From Streptomyces panaciradicis (GTDB lineage Bacteria > Actinomycetota > Actinomycetes > Streptomycetales > Streptomycetaceae), in NCBI RefSeq assembly GCF_023516615.1, contig NZ_JAMGBF010000098.1:1-64000 (forward strand): 64,000 nt of DNA, read 5' to 3'. Within the stretch, counting starts at the first letter, position 1; every line of letters begins with the position of its first letter. The notes beneath the pieces were generated by a model. It was not told the DNA's origin, searched no databases, and saw only the letters and a program-made list of their open reading frames with translations. Made by a program: the position numbers and the translations under genes. Shown here piece after piece: positions 49,550 to 58,248 of the stretch.

Positions 49550-50719
49550 ATGCCCAAGACGGCGTACGTCCGCACCAAACCGCATCTGAACATCGGCACG
49601 ATGGGCCATGTCGACCACGGCAAGACCACCCTGACCGCCGCCATCACCAAGGTCCTCGCCGACCGCGGCAGCGGCACCTTCGTGCCGTTCGACCGCATCG
49701 ACCGCGCCCCGGAGGAGGCCGCCCGCGGCATCACCATCAACATCGCGCACGTCGAGTACGAGACCGACACCCGGCACTACGCGCACGTGGACATGCCCGG
49801 CCACGCCGACTACGTCAAGAACATGGTCACCGGCGCCGCGCAGCTCGACGGGGCGATCCTGGTCGTCTCCGCCGTCGACGGGATCATGCCGCAGACGGCC
49901 GAACACGTCCTGCTCGCCCGGCAGGTGGGCGTCGACCACATCGTTGTCGCCCTCAACAAGGCCGACGCGGGCGACGAGGAGCTCACCGACCTCGTGGAGC
50001 TGGAGGTCCGCGACCTGCTCACCGCGCACGGCTACGGCGGCGACGCCGTGCCCGTCGTCCGGGTCTCGGGGCTGAAGGCCCTGGAGGGCGACCCGCGCTG
50101 GACGGCCGCCGTCGAGGCGCTGCTCGACGCCGTGGACACCTATGTGCCCATGCCGGAGCGTTACTTGGACGCGCCGTTCCTGCTGCCGGTGGAGAACGTG
50201 CTCACCATCACCGGCCGGGGGACGGTGGTCACGGGCGCGATCGAGCGCGGCACCGTGCGCGTGGGCGACCGGGTCGAGGTGCTCGGCGCCGGAGTCGAGA
50301 CCGTCGTCACCGGCCTGGAGACCTTCGGCAAGCCCATGGACGAGGCGCAGGCCGGGGACAACGTGGCGCTGCTGCTGCGGGGCGTGCCGCGGGACGCCGT
50401 ACGGCGCGGGCACGTGGTGGCGGCCCCGGGCAGCGTGGTGCCCGCGCGGCGGTTCTCGGCGCGGGTGTACGTGCTGTCGGCCCGCGAGGGCGGACGTACG
50501 ACACCGGTGGCGAGCGGGTACCGGCCGCAGTTCTACATCCGGACCGCGGATGTGGTGGGGGACGTCGACCTCGGTGACGTCGTCGTCGCGCGGCCCGGTG
50601 ACACGGTCACCATGACCGTCGAGCTCGGGCGCGACACCCCGCTGGAGCCCGGCCTTGGGTTCGCCATCCGTGAGGGCGGGCGGACCGTGGGCGCGGGAAC
50701 CGTGACCACCGTGGAGTGA
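49550..50719 (+). CDS. tuf3: Divergent elongation factor Tu (EF-Tu3 type)
   Basis: A 389-residue EF-Tu. GTP-binding motifs are intact: GHVDHGKT (residues 19-26), D81-x-x-G84 and NKAD. In the DCPGH motif the usual Cys is Met (M82), and the protein departs widely from the normal EF-Tu1 in the effector-near region and domain 2 (TFVPFDRIDRAPEEAARGITINIAH). Streptomyces has such an extra, divergent Tu (EF-Tu3), known to be little expressed in normal growth and linked to stringent response or antibiotic resistance. It delivers aminoacyl-tRNA to ribosomes, at least in principle. GAGG lies about 9 bases upstream of ATG 49550. Confidence 0.92.
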   Translation: MPKTAYVRTKPHLNIGTMGHVDHGKTTLTAAITKVLADRGSGTFVPFDRIDRAPEEAARGITINIAHVEYETDTRHYAHVDMPGHADYVKNMVTGAAQLDGAILVVSAVDGIMPQTAEHVLLARQVGVDHIVVALNKADAGDEELTDLVELEVRDLLTAHGYGGDAVPVVRVSGLKALEGDPRWTAAVEALLDAVDTYVPMPERYLDAPFLLPVENVLTITGRGTVVTGAIERGTVRVGDRVEVLGAGVETVVTGLETFGKPMDEAQAGDNVALLLRGVPRDAVRRGHVVAAPGSVVPARRFSARVYVLSAREGGRTTPVASGYRPQFYIRTADVVGDVDLGDVVVARPGDTVTMTVELGRDTPLEPGLGFAIREGGRTVGAGTVTTVE

Positions 50720-50796
50720 GGCCGGGATGCGTGGGGGACCGCGGGGCTGTCATGGCTTGCCCCGCGGTCCCCCGCGCGCCCCGTGAGGGCGTCGCG

Positions 50797-50868
50797 CGGC
50801 CGCGCAAGGGGGGAGTGGCTCGGCCGCACAGAGGGGGAATGGCTCGGCCGCACAATGGGGGAGTGACC
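50797..50868 (+). repeat. Triplicated 24-bp translation start region
   Basis: Three tandem copies (50797-50820, 50821-50844, 50845-50868), each starting CGGCCGC and carrying a purine-rich GGGGGA(G) stretch followed at once by a start codon: GTG at 50815, ATG at 50839, GTG at 50863. As 24 is a multiple of 3, all are in frame with the spermidine-synthase-like gene, giving the N-terminal repeats VARPHRGG and MARPHNGG. Each copy is therefore a possible ribosome-binding site plus start. Confidence 0.75.
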
Positions 50869-51708
50869 GAACCCATCCCCGTCAGCAGGGCCACCGACCT
50901 CGGTGTCGCCAAGCTCATGCCCGACGTCGACCGGAAGCGGGCCTGGCTGCTGACCGTCGACGGGGCGCCGCAGTCCTACGTCGACCTCGACGAGCCGGCG
51001 TATCTGGAGTTCGAGTACGCGCAACGGCTGGGCCACGTGCTGGACGTCGTCGACGAGCCGGGGCGGCCGCTGGACGTGGTGCACCTCGGGGGCGGCGCGC
51101 TGACCCTGCCCCGCTACCTCGCCGCGACCCGGCCCGGCTCCCGGCAGGACGTCGTCGAGGCCGACCGCGCGCTGCTGGAGCTGGTCGTCGAGCACCTGCC
51201 GCTGCCCGAGGACGCCGGGATCGTCCTGCACGCCGCCGACGCCCGCGCCTGGCTGGAAACCGCCCCCGACGGGTCCGCCGACGTCATCGTCGCCGACGTC
51301 TTCGGCGGCTCCCGCGTCCCGGCCCACCTCACCTCCGTCGCCTACGCCCGTGAGGCCGGCCGGGTGCTGCGCGACACCGGCGTCTACCTGGCCAACCTCG
51401 CCGACGCCGCGCCCTTCGCCTTCCTGCGCTCCCAACTCGCCACGTTCGCCACGGTCTTCGAGGAGCTGGTGCTGATCGCGGAACCGGCCGTGCTGCGCGG
51501 CCGCCGCTTCGGCAACGCCGTGCTGGCCGCCTCCCACCGGCCCCTCGACACGGCGGCCCTGGCCCGGCTCACCGCGTCCGACGCCTTCCCGGCCCGGGTC
51601 GAACACGGCCAGGGCGTACGGGACTTCCTGCGCGGCGCGCGACCCGTCCGGGACGAGGACGCCGTCCCGTCACCCGAGCCCCCCGACGGCGCGTTCGGCA
51701 TCGGCTGA
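50863..51708 (+). CDS. Spermidine synthase-like methyltransferase-fold protein
   Basis: A 281-residue Rossmann-fold protein resembling spermidine synthase (SpeE). The cofactor-binding loop is VVHLGGGALTLPRYLAATRPGSRQDVVEAD and the acidic site is VIVADVFGG. Streptomycete proteins of this kind lack proof of aminopropyl transfer, so function is open. Starts at 50815, 50839 and 50863 are all in frame because of the tandem repeat; I give the shortest (VTEPIPVSR), where conservation begins. Its end overlaps the convergent MFS gene by 39 bases. Confidence 0.82.
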   Translation: MTEPIPVSRATDLGVAKLMPDVDRKRAWLLTVDGAPQSYVDLDEPAYLEFEYAQRLGHVLDVVDEPGRPLDVVHLGGGALTLPRYLAATRPGSRQDVVEADRALLELVVEHLPLPEDAGIVLHAADARAWLETAPDGSADVIVADVFGGSRVPAHLTSVAYAREAGRVLRDTGVYLANLADAAPFAFLRSQLATFATVFEELVLIAEPAVLRGRRFGNAVLAASHRPLDTAALARLTASDAFPARVEHGQGVRDFLRGARPVRDEDAVPSPEPPDGAFGIG

Positions 51709-52956
51709 GCCGCTCCTGACGGCCACCTCCCTGGTACGGCGCCGCAGGTTCCGTACGTCCGGCACGGTCAGCACGGCCGCCGTGACCACCACGACCAGCG
51801 CGGAGCAGCCCCACAGCGACGCCGTACGCCCGAAGGCCTGCTCGGCGGGGCCGGCCAGGGCGGTGGCGAGCGGCACCAGGGCGATGGACCCGAACCAGTC
51901 GTAGGCGGAGATCCGCGAGAGCTTGTCCTCGGGTATCTCCTGGTGCAGCGCGGTCATCCAGGAGACCCCGAACACCTCGACGAGCGCACCGGACAGGAAC
52001 ATCACCGCGCACAGCGCGCCGACGGGGACCGGGACGGCGAGCGCCGCCGACGGCAGGGCCAGCGGGAAGACGCACAGCGTGCCCGCGAGGAGCAGGCGGC
52101 GCGGCTTCCAGCGGGTCATCAGCAGCGCGCCGGCCACCGTGCCGCCGCCGAAGCAGGCCAGCGCCAGACCCCACGGCCCCGCACCGCCCAGCTCGTCCCG
52201 GGCGACGAGCGGGCCGTAGACCGCGTCGGCGGCGCCGACCACGGCGTTGGCGATCGAGAACTGCACCACGATGCCCCACAGCCAGGGGCGTCCGGCGAAC
52301 TCCCGCCAGCCCTCGCGCAGATCGGCGAGCATCCCGCCGCCCGCCTCGCGCGGGGGGATGTGGCCGACGTCGAGGAAGGCCCGCAGCGCGCCCGCGACCG
52401 CGAAGGCCGCCGCGTCCGCCGCGAGGACCCAGCCCGGCCCGAGGGCGGCGACCATGGCTCCGCCGAGCGCGGCTCCGCCCAGGCCGGCCCCCTGCATCGC
52501 CATCCGGAACACGGCGAACGCGCGGCCCGCGTGCTCGCCCTGCACCGACGACATCAGCATGCCCTCGGCCGCCGGGCTGAAGAAGGCCTGGCCGGTGCCG
52601 CCCAGCGCGGTCAGCAGCATCATCTGCCACAGCTGCGGATGCCCGGCGAGGACCAGTACGGCGAACGCGGCCTGGGACAGGCAGTTCAGGGCGTTCGCCG
52701 CGACCATCACGCGATGCCGGGGCAGCCGGTCCGCCACCGCTCCGCCGATCAGCAGGAAGACCACCAGGGGCAGCGTGCGGGAGGCGGCCACCAGGCCCAC
52801 GTCACCGCCGTCACCGCCCGCGTCCAGCACGGCGAAGGCGGCGGCGATCAGCGCACCGTTGCCGCCGAGGCTGGTGACGACCGCCGCGGCGGTCAGCAGG
52901 CGGTAGTTGCGCCGGGGCGCCAGGGAGCCGGGGGAAGGCGGGGAGACAGGGGTCAC
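51670..52956 (-). CDS. MFS transporter
   Basis: A 428-residue twelve-helix major facilitator protein (MFS_3/enterobactin-exporter-like group): NYRLLTAAAVVTSLGGNGALIAAAFAVLDAGG at the start, GGAVADRLPRHRVMVAAN as the loop 2-3 motif. Probably a drug or metabolite exporter. The GTG at 52956 (VTPVSPPSP) seems likely; an ATG at 53028 would add 24 residues. It overlaps the spermidine-synthase-like gene at its 3' end and is divergent from the DUF4442 gene. Confidence 0.85.
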   Translation of the reverse strand: MTPVSPPSPGSLAPRRNYRLLTAAAVVTSLGGNGALIAAAFAVLDAGGDGGDVGLVAASRTLPLVVFLLIGGAVADRLPRHRVMVAANALNCLSQAAFAVLVLAGHPQLWQMMLLTALGGTGQAFFSPAAEGMLMSSVQGEHAGRAFAVFRMAMQGAGLGGAALGGAMVAALGPGWVLAADAAAFAVAGALRAFLDVGHIPPREAGGGMLADLREGWREFAGRPWLWGIVVQFSIANAVVGAADAVYGPLVARDELGGAGPWGLALACFGGGTVAGALLMTRWKPRRLLLAGTLCVFPLALPSAALAVPVPVGALCAVMFLSGALVEVFGVSWMTALHQEIPEDKLSRISAYDWFGSIALVPLATALAGPAEQAFGRTASLWGCSALVVVVTAAVLTVPDVRNLRRRTREVAVRSGSADAERAVGGLG

Positions 52957-53074
52957 CGGCTGACTATCCCCGCTGGCGGCGCCGCCTGCCAAACCGTTTC
53001 CCCGTCCCGGCCTCCGGCGTGCGATCACCGCACGGATCTGGCCACCTGCGGCTACTCATGGGTAACATCCCGGC

Positions 53075-53527
53075 ATGAGCGCAGACCAGATGTCGATCGG
53101 CGAGATGCTCGCCGCGACGGTGCCGATGGCCCGGACCCTGAACCTGGAGTTCCTCCAGACCACGCCGGACAAGGCGGTGGTGGTCCTGCCGGACCAGAGC
53201 GAGTACCACAACCACGTCGGCGGTCCGCACGCCGGCGCGATGTTCACCCTCGGGGAGACCGCGAGCGGGACGATCGTGCTGGCCGCCTTCGGCGAGCAGC
53301 TCTCGCGCGCCGTGCCGCTCGCCGTGAGCGCCGAGATCGCCTACCGGAAGCTGGCGATGGGCCCGGTCACCGCCACCGCGACCCTCGGCCGTCCGGCCGC
53401 CGACGTGATCGCCGAACTGGACGCCGGGCAGCGCCCCGAGTTCCCCGTGTCGATCGAACTCCGACGCGAGGACGGCGCGGTGACCGGTGAGATGACGGTC
53501 GTCTGGACACTGCGCCCCAACGGCTGA
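53075..53527 (+). CDS. DUF4442 hotdog-fold thioesterase-like protein
   Basis: A 150-residue protein of the hotdog fold: SEYHNHVGGPHAGAMFTLGETASGTIVLAAFG is the central helix with the residues usual for acyl-CoA thioesterases (His, Asn, Gly). Substrate unknown. TAACAT (53063-53068) ends 6 bases upstream of ATG 53075 without a ribosome-binding site, so it is probably leaderless. It is a single gene. Confidence 0.8.
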   Translation: MSADQMSIGEMLAATVPMARTLNLEFLQTTPDKAVVVLPDQSEYHNHVGGPHAGAMFTLGETASGTIVLAAFGEQLSRAVPLAVSAEIAYRKLAMGPVTATATLGRPAADVIAELDAGQRPEFPVSIELRREDGAVTGEMTVVWTLRPNG

Positions 53528-53665
53528 GACAGCACCGACGCGGGGCCCGTGGTGCACGTCGCTTTGGGCCCCGCGCCGCGCAGCCGACCGCGGAGTACGC
53601 CTCCCCGGGCCCCGCCTCCAGGCATCACCCCGGATTGGACTCCCCCTGCCCGGCGCCCCGCCTCC

Positions 53666-54616
53666 TCAAGCCGCCTGCCGGTGCCGGCCGTCGACGGTTC
53701 CGTCCTCCAGGCCCGTGACGAACTCCTTCAGCCAGGAGGTGAATTCGGGGCCCAGGTCGTCTCGGGCGCAGGCCAGTCGGACGACGGTGCGCAGGTAGTC
53801 GGCCTTGTCGCCGGTGTCGTAGCGCAGGCCGTCGAAGACGACGCCGTGAACCGTGCCGTCCGCGGCCAGTTCCTGGAGGGCGTCGGTCAGCTGGATCTCG
53901 CCGCCGCGGCCGGGCGGGGTGCGCTCCAGGGTGTCGAAGACGGCCGGGTCGAGGACGTAGCGGCCGATGACGGCGTAGGTGCTGGGCGCGTCCCGGCGCG
54001 AGGGCTTCTCCACCAGGCCGGTGACCCGGACCACGTCGTCCTCGCCGGTCGCCTCCACGGCCGCGCAGCCGTAGAGGTGGATCTGCTCCGGGTCCACCTC
54101 CATCAGGGCCACGACACTGCCCGCGTACTGGTCGCGGACATCCAGCATCCGGCTGAGCAGCGTCTCGCGCGGGTCGATCAGGTCGTCGCCGAGCAGGACG
54201 GCGAAGGGCTGGTCGCCCACGTGGCGGCGGGCGCACAGCACGGCGTGGCCGAGACCGAGCGGTTCGCCCTGGCGGATGTGGTGGATGTTGGCCAGCCGGG
54301 CCGGGTCGCGCACGGAGTCCAGCCGCACGGTGTCTCCCTTGGCGGCGAGGGCCTGCTCCAGCTCGAAGGCGTTGTCGAAGTGGTCCTCGATAGCCCGCTT
54401 GTGCCGCCCGGTGACCATCAGGACGTCGTCCAGCCCGGCGGCGGCCGCCTCCTCGACGACGTACTGGATGGCCGGCTTGTCGACGACCGGCAGCATCTCC
54501 TTGGGCGTGGCCTTGGTCGCGGGCAGGAAACGGGTGCCGAGCCCGGCGGCCGGGACGACGGCCTTGGTGACGGCACGGACGGAGGCGGGGGCGCTCGTGG
54601 CGTGGGGGGCGATCAT
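53666..54616 (-). CDS. galU: UTP-glucose-1-phosphate uridylyltransferase
   Basis: A 316-residue nucleotidyltransferase making UDP-glucose, the donor for wall polymers, trehalose and glycolipids. The nucleotide-binding loop AAGLGTRFLPATKATPKEMLPVVDKP and GEPLGLGHAVLCA are intact, as is the metal-binding LLGDDLID. Starts at 54616 (MIAPH) or 54625 are possible; no ribosome-binding site is visible. Normal family length. It appears as a single gene. Confidence 0.93.
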   Translation of the reverse strand: MIAPHATSAPASVRAVTKAVVPAAGLGTRFLPATKATPKEMLPVVDKPAIQYVVEEAAAAGLDDVLMVTGRHKRAIEDHFDNAFELEQALAAKGDTVRLDSVRDPARLANIHHIRQGEPLGLGHAVLCARRHVGDQPFAVLLGDDLIDPRETLLSRMLDVRDQYAGSVVALMEVDPEQIHLYGCAAVEATGEDDVVRVTGLVEKPSRRDAPSTYAVIGRYVLDPAVFDTLERTPPGRGGEIQLTDALQELAADGTVHGVVFDGLRYDTGDKADYLRTVVRLACARDDLGPEFTSWLKEFVTGLEDGTVDGRHRQAA

Positions 54617-54992
54617 GCGGCACATGCTGGCCCACGCGGATGAGAGCGCACCGGGAGAAACCTCTCAGCACGCTGTGCGTCCGGCCGGACGGGGCCGCGG
54701 AATCTGAAGGTTCTGTGCGCCCCTCGCCCTTTTCCCCACACAACTCGGCGGCGCTGCGGCCGCGCCCTCGAAAACCGGTACGGATACCGCGGGTAACTTA
54801 TCTGAACTTCCACGGTTTTGAACTCGGGTCACTCGAACTCCTTGTTTACTGTGCGTCAATTGTGCGAAAGTGAGCGGCCCTATAGCGGTCCCGGCACCCG
54901 ACGCGCATAGGTACGCACCAATCAGACCCCCCGCTTTTTGGTGGACCCACGAATTCCGTACGTCGTCCTGCGGCTTGGAAGGAATCGGTTCC
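54617..54992. other. Intergenic region, relatively AT-rich
   Basis: 376 bases between divergent genes, with unusually AT-rich stretches for this DNA (around 54790-54880: GGTAACTTATCTGAACTTCC and CCTTGTTTACTG). It probably contains promoters for galU (leftward) and for the zinc-finger membrane protein (rightward). I could not assign -35/-10 boxes; short frames in it look like chance. Confidence 0.5.
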
Positions 54993-56027
54993 GTGCAACC
55001 CCCTTACCCCCCACGTCCCCCCTACCCGCCGCGCCCCGGATCCGGTCCGGAAGAGTCCGACCGCCATCTCGTCGCACAACTGAACCAGGGTGCCGCGGGC
55101 GCCCGAGCAGGAGCGTTGCTGCTGGCCAGGCACTGGCGAGCGGCATATGACTACGCGGCCGTCTGTCTCGTCGGCGCGGACGACCCGGCGGCGATGGTCA
55201 CCGCCGCCGCATTCCACCGGGTACTCGGCCGGCCGGCCGGCGGCGCACTGCGGCCGCAATTTCTGACGGCGGTGCGGGAGACCGTCAAGGAGTGGGCCGC
55301 CGACGACCGAATTTCCCTCCTGCTGCCGGAACTCCGCAAACCGAACGGCGGCCGGGGACTACGGGCCGCACGGTCCGTGACGCCCGAAAGACGGCAACTC
55401 GCGGAACGGGCGTTCAGGGCACTTCCCGGCGCCTCCCAATGCCTTTTGTGGCACACCGAGGTCGAGGCGGAACCCATAACCATACCAGCCGGTCTGCTGG
55501 GGGTGGACACGCCCACCGCGGCGGCCGCTCTGGAGCAGGCCCGGGAGCAATTCCGGGCCGGCTGCGTACGCGCCCACCGGGAACTCGCGCCCGGCCGTGA
55601 ATGCCGCTACTACAACCGGCTCCTCGACGTCCCGATACGCCGCGGGGGCGCCCTGCTGCCGGACGTCCGGCAGCACCTGGCGGCGTGCCGCTACTGCCGG
55701 CACGCGGCCGAGCAGCTCAGTCATTTCGAGGGCGGCCTGGAGTTTCTGCTCGCCGAGACCGTGCTCGGCTGGGGCGCACGGCGCTACCTCGACTCCCGGC
55801 CCGGACGCGGCGGGGACAGGCTGGCGCGGCCGGGCCGCCCCGGCGTCCGGCCCCCGGGCGGCGGCCGCCACCGTCCCGCTCCCTCGGGCAGGCGTGCCAA
55901 GGTCATCGCCCTGGGCGTCGGGGTGACGGCCCTCGCCCTGCTGGTGACGGTTCTCGTGGCCAAGGGCTGGTCCGCCGACAACGGTGTCCCCGCCCCCCAC
56001 GCCACCTGGGGAGCGCAGGTTCATTAG
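54993..56027 (+). CDS. Membrane protein with ECF-sigma-like region and zinc-binding anti-sigma motif
   Basis: A 344-residue protein. It begins with a proline-rich tail (QPPYPPRPPYPPRP), then a helical region resembling sigma-70-type regulators (SDRHLVAQLNQGAAGARAGALLLARHWRAAYDYAAVCL, and ASQCLLWHTEVEAE with a helix-turn-helix-like stretch). A zinc-binding anti-sigma motif H-x3-C-x2-C follows in DVRQHLAACRYCRHAAEQL, then an arginine-rich linker and one membrane helix near the C-terminus. It may be a membrane-tethered regulator; no partner is known. GTG 54993 follows GGAAGGA by 9 bases. Codon usage in the first third is less G/C-biased. Confidence 0.7.
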   Translation: MQPPYPPRPPYPPRPGSGPEESDRHLVAQLNQGAAGARAGALLLARHWRAAYDYAAVCLVGADDPAAMVTAAAFHRVLGRPAGGALRPQFLTAVRETVKEWAADDRISLLLPELRKPNGGRGLRAARSVTPERRQLAERAFRALPGASQCLLWHTEVEAEPITIPAGLLGVDTPTAAAALEQAREQFRAGCVRAHRELAPGRECRYYNRLLDVPIRRGGALLPDVRQHLAACRYCRHAAEQLSHFEGGLEFLLAETVLGWGARRYLDSRPGRGGDRLARPGRPGVRPPGGGRHRPAPSGRRAKVIALGVGVTALALLVTVLVAKGWSADNGVPAPHATWGAQVH

Positions 56028-56043
56028 GGCCGGGCACGGCACC

Positions 56044-56077
56044 GACGGGGTCACCCCTTTCGCGGGACGGCCCCGTC
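56044..56077 (+). terminator. Weak hairpin after the zinc-finger membrane protein gene
   Basis: GACGGGG (56044-56050) and CCCCGTC (56071-56077) form a 7-bp stem with a 20-base loop, 17 bases after the stop at 56027. Possible terminator. Confidence 0.4.
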
Positions 56078-56119
56078 CTCGTGCGGTGTCGGCGTTCGTG
56101 CCGTTTCCCGTCCGCGTCA

Positions 56120-56148
56120 TTGACACGAGTCACCCGCGGTCGTAGTTT
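56120..56148 (+). promoter_or_regulatory. Consensus-like promoter upstream of the GH3 remnant/esterase unit
   Basis: TTGACA (56120-56125) and TAGTTT (56143-56148) with a 17-base spacer: the best -35/-10 pair in the window. Transcription would start near 56155, about 128 bases before the ATG at 56283. It probably drives the remnant and the esterase. Confidence 0.65.
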
Positions 56149-56282
56149 TCCCGCCGCGTCGGTGGTGTCGAACGGGACGTCAAGTCGCCCGTGAGGCAGC
56201 GGTGTTGACGCGCCGAACACGCCACCGGCGGTGCTCCAGCGGTTCACCTCGTCGTGCCCGCACACCGAAGGAGTGACGGCCC

Positions 56283-56603
56283 ATGTCCCACACCGTCTCC
56301 CGGCGATCCGCCCCACGCCCCCCGGGCGGCCCGATCGCCGTCACCGCGGCGGCCACCGGCGACCTCCCACCGGCCGCCCACGCACGGACGAGACCCGAGG
56401 CGGGGGCAGGCCCTCGGGCCGAGGGCCTCGTGCTCCGGGCCGGCGAGCGGTGCCGCGTCCGGGTGCAAGTCGCCCCACGTGCCTTGTCCTCATGGGACCC
56501 GAAGCGTCACGACCGGGTGCTCGGCACCGGCCACCGCCCCGTCCGGGTCGGGGCGTCCGTGCGCGACCTGCGACTGCACACCGGCGTGGAGGTGGGCACG
56601 TGA
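56283..56603 (+). pseudogene. Remnant of a GH3 beta-glucosidase C-terminal (fibronectin III-like) domain
   Basis: A 106-codon frame with its own ribosome-binding site (GAAGGAG, 7 bases before ATG 56283) whose stop overlaps the GTG of the esterase gene (GTGA). The last 60 residues (LVLRAGERCRVRVQVAPRALSSWD ... RPVRVGASVRDLRLHTGVEVG) resemble the C-terminal FnIII-like domain of GH3 beta-glucosidases, where VGaSsrDlrL is the typical end. The catalytic domains are absent; the first 45 residues are low-complexity. Most likely a degraded or rearranged glucosidase gene whose translation may still couple to the esterase. Confidence 0.55.
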
Positions 56604-58162
56604 TCCGGCGCGTCACCGTCGCCCTGACGGCCCTCGCGGCCGCCCTCGTCGCCCCCGTCCCCACCGCCCAGGCCGCCGCGGCACCGGGCGGCGCCCCGGT
56701 GGTCCGCACCGACGCGGGCCTGGTGCGCGGCGAAACCACCGACGAGGGACGGCAGTTCCTCGGCATCCCGTACGCCGAGCCGCCCGTGGGCGCCCTGCGC
56801 TGGCGCGAGCCGCGGCCCGTCCGCCCCTGGCACGGGGTGCGTTCGGCCCGGGACTTCGGCGCCAAGTGCGTGCAGAACGCCAGTTGGGACCCGGGCTACG
56901 ACCGGCCGTCGTACACCGAGGACTGCCTCGACCTGAACGTGTACGTCCCCGACGGCTCGGCGCGCCGTGCGGTCCTCGTCTGGTTCCACGGCGGGGGTCT
57001 GACCGCAGGCGCCGGCCAGGACGTCGTCCCCGACACCTTCGCCCGCCGGACCGGCACGGTCGTCGTCACCGTCAACTACCGCCTCGGCGCGATGGGTTTC
57101 CTCGCCGCGGCCGGCCTGGACAAGGAGGCGAGGGACCGGGTCTCGGGCAACTTCGGCATGCTCGACCAGCAGGCCGCGCTGCGCTGGGTGCGCGCCAACA
57201 TCGGCCGCTTCGGCGGCGATCCGGCCCGCGTCACCATCGCCGGCGAGTCGGCGGGCGGCCGTTCGGTCTGCACCCAGCTCGCCTCGCCCACCGCGAAGGG
57301 ACTGTTCCGGGCGGGCATCATCGAGAGCGGCGCCTACGGCGACTGCGCCGCCCGCAGCCACCCCGACGCGGTCGCACAGGGCGCCGACTTCGCGAAGAGG
57401 CTCGGCTGTACGACCCTGGCCTGTCTGCGCGGCAAGTCTGCCCGCGAGATCCTGGAGGCCCAGGGCGACTTCGACTGGGGGCCGGTGACCGGCGGCGCCT
57501 TCCTGCCGGTGCAGCCCGAGCAGGCGCTCGCGAAGGGCGCGGCGTCCCGGGTACCGGTGCTCAACGGCGCGAACGAGGACGAGGGGCGGCTGTTCGCGTT
57601 CTCCCGCTTCGACCTGAACGGCACCCCGCTCACCGCCGAACGGTATCCGCAGGTCATGCGGGACGAATTCGGCGAAGAGGTGCTCGCCCGCTATCCGCTG
57701 TCCGACTACCCGACCCCGACCGTCGGCTACGCCACCGCCCTGGGCGACGCGGTCTTCGCCTGCACCGCGCTGCGGCTCGACGGCCTGCTGAAGGCGCGCG
57801 GCCCGGTCTACTCGTACGAGTTCGCCGACCGCACCTCGCCGCCCTTCGCCTCCCTGCGCAACCTGCACACCGACTTCGACTTCGGCGCGACCCACGTCGA
57901 CGAGGTCCAGTACCTCTTCAAGCACTTCGGGCTCGAGTCGCCGTTCGACGCGCGGCAGAGGGCGCTGTCGCGGCAGATGATCCGGTACTGGGGCTCCTTC
58001 GTACGGGACGGTGTGCCACGGGCCGCGGGACTGCCGGCGATGCCCGCCGGGCCGGGCGTGGTCCTCTCGCTCAGGACCGCGTCGAAAGGCGGCGTCACCC
58101 TGAGCACCACGGTTCACGGCGAGCACCACTGCGATCTCTGGGACCGCCTCGCCGCCGGCTGA
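56600..58162 (+). CDS. Secreted type-B carboxylesterase/lipase
   Basis: A 520-residue alpha/beta hydrolase of the carboxylesterase type-B family with a signal peptide (about residues 1-26, ending AQAAAA). Features are FLGIPYAEPPVGALRWREP, the oxyanion region WFHGGGL, the nucleophile in GESAGG, a catalytic glutamate region GANEDEG and the histidine in GATHVDEVQYLF. It would hydrolyse esters outside the cell. GTG 56600 overlaps the stop of the GH3-remnant frame. In the nucleophile elbow the usual GESAG is kept. Confidence 0.88.
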   Translation: MIRRVTVALTALAAALVAPVPTAQAAAAPGGAPVVRTDAGLVRGETTDEGRQFLGIPYAEPPVGALRWREPRPVRPWHGVRSARDFGAKCVQNASWDPGYDRPSYTEDCLDLNVYVPDGSARRAVLVWFHGGGLTAGAGQDVVPDTFARRTGTVVVTVNYRLGAMGFLAAAGLDKEARDRVSGNFGMLDQQAALRWVRANIGRFGGDPARVTIAGESAGGRSVCTQLASPTAKGLFRAGIIESGAYGDCAARSHPDAVAQGADFAKRLGCTTLACLRGKSAREILEAQGDFDWGPVTGGAFLPVQPEQALAKGAASRVPVLNGANEDEGRLFAFSRFDLNGTPLTAERYPQVMRDEFGEEVLARYPLSDYPTPTVGYATALGDAVFACTALRLDGLLKARGPVYSYEFADRTSPPFASLRNLHTDFDFGATHVDEVQYLFKHFGLESPFDARQRALSRQMIRYWGSFVRDGVPRAAGLPAMPAGPGVVLSLRTASKGGVTLSTTVHGEHHCDLWDRLAAG

Positions 58163-58248
58163 CCCGGTAGGCTTTCCGGCGTGCGCCCCCGTGCGGCGCA
58201 CGCCGGGAACACGGCGAACCAAGGGTCACGAACCGGGAGGAACCGGCT

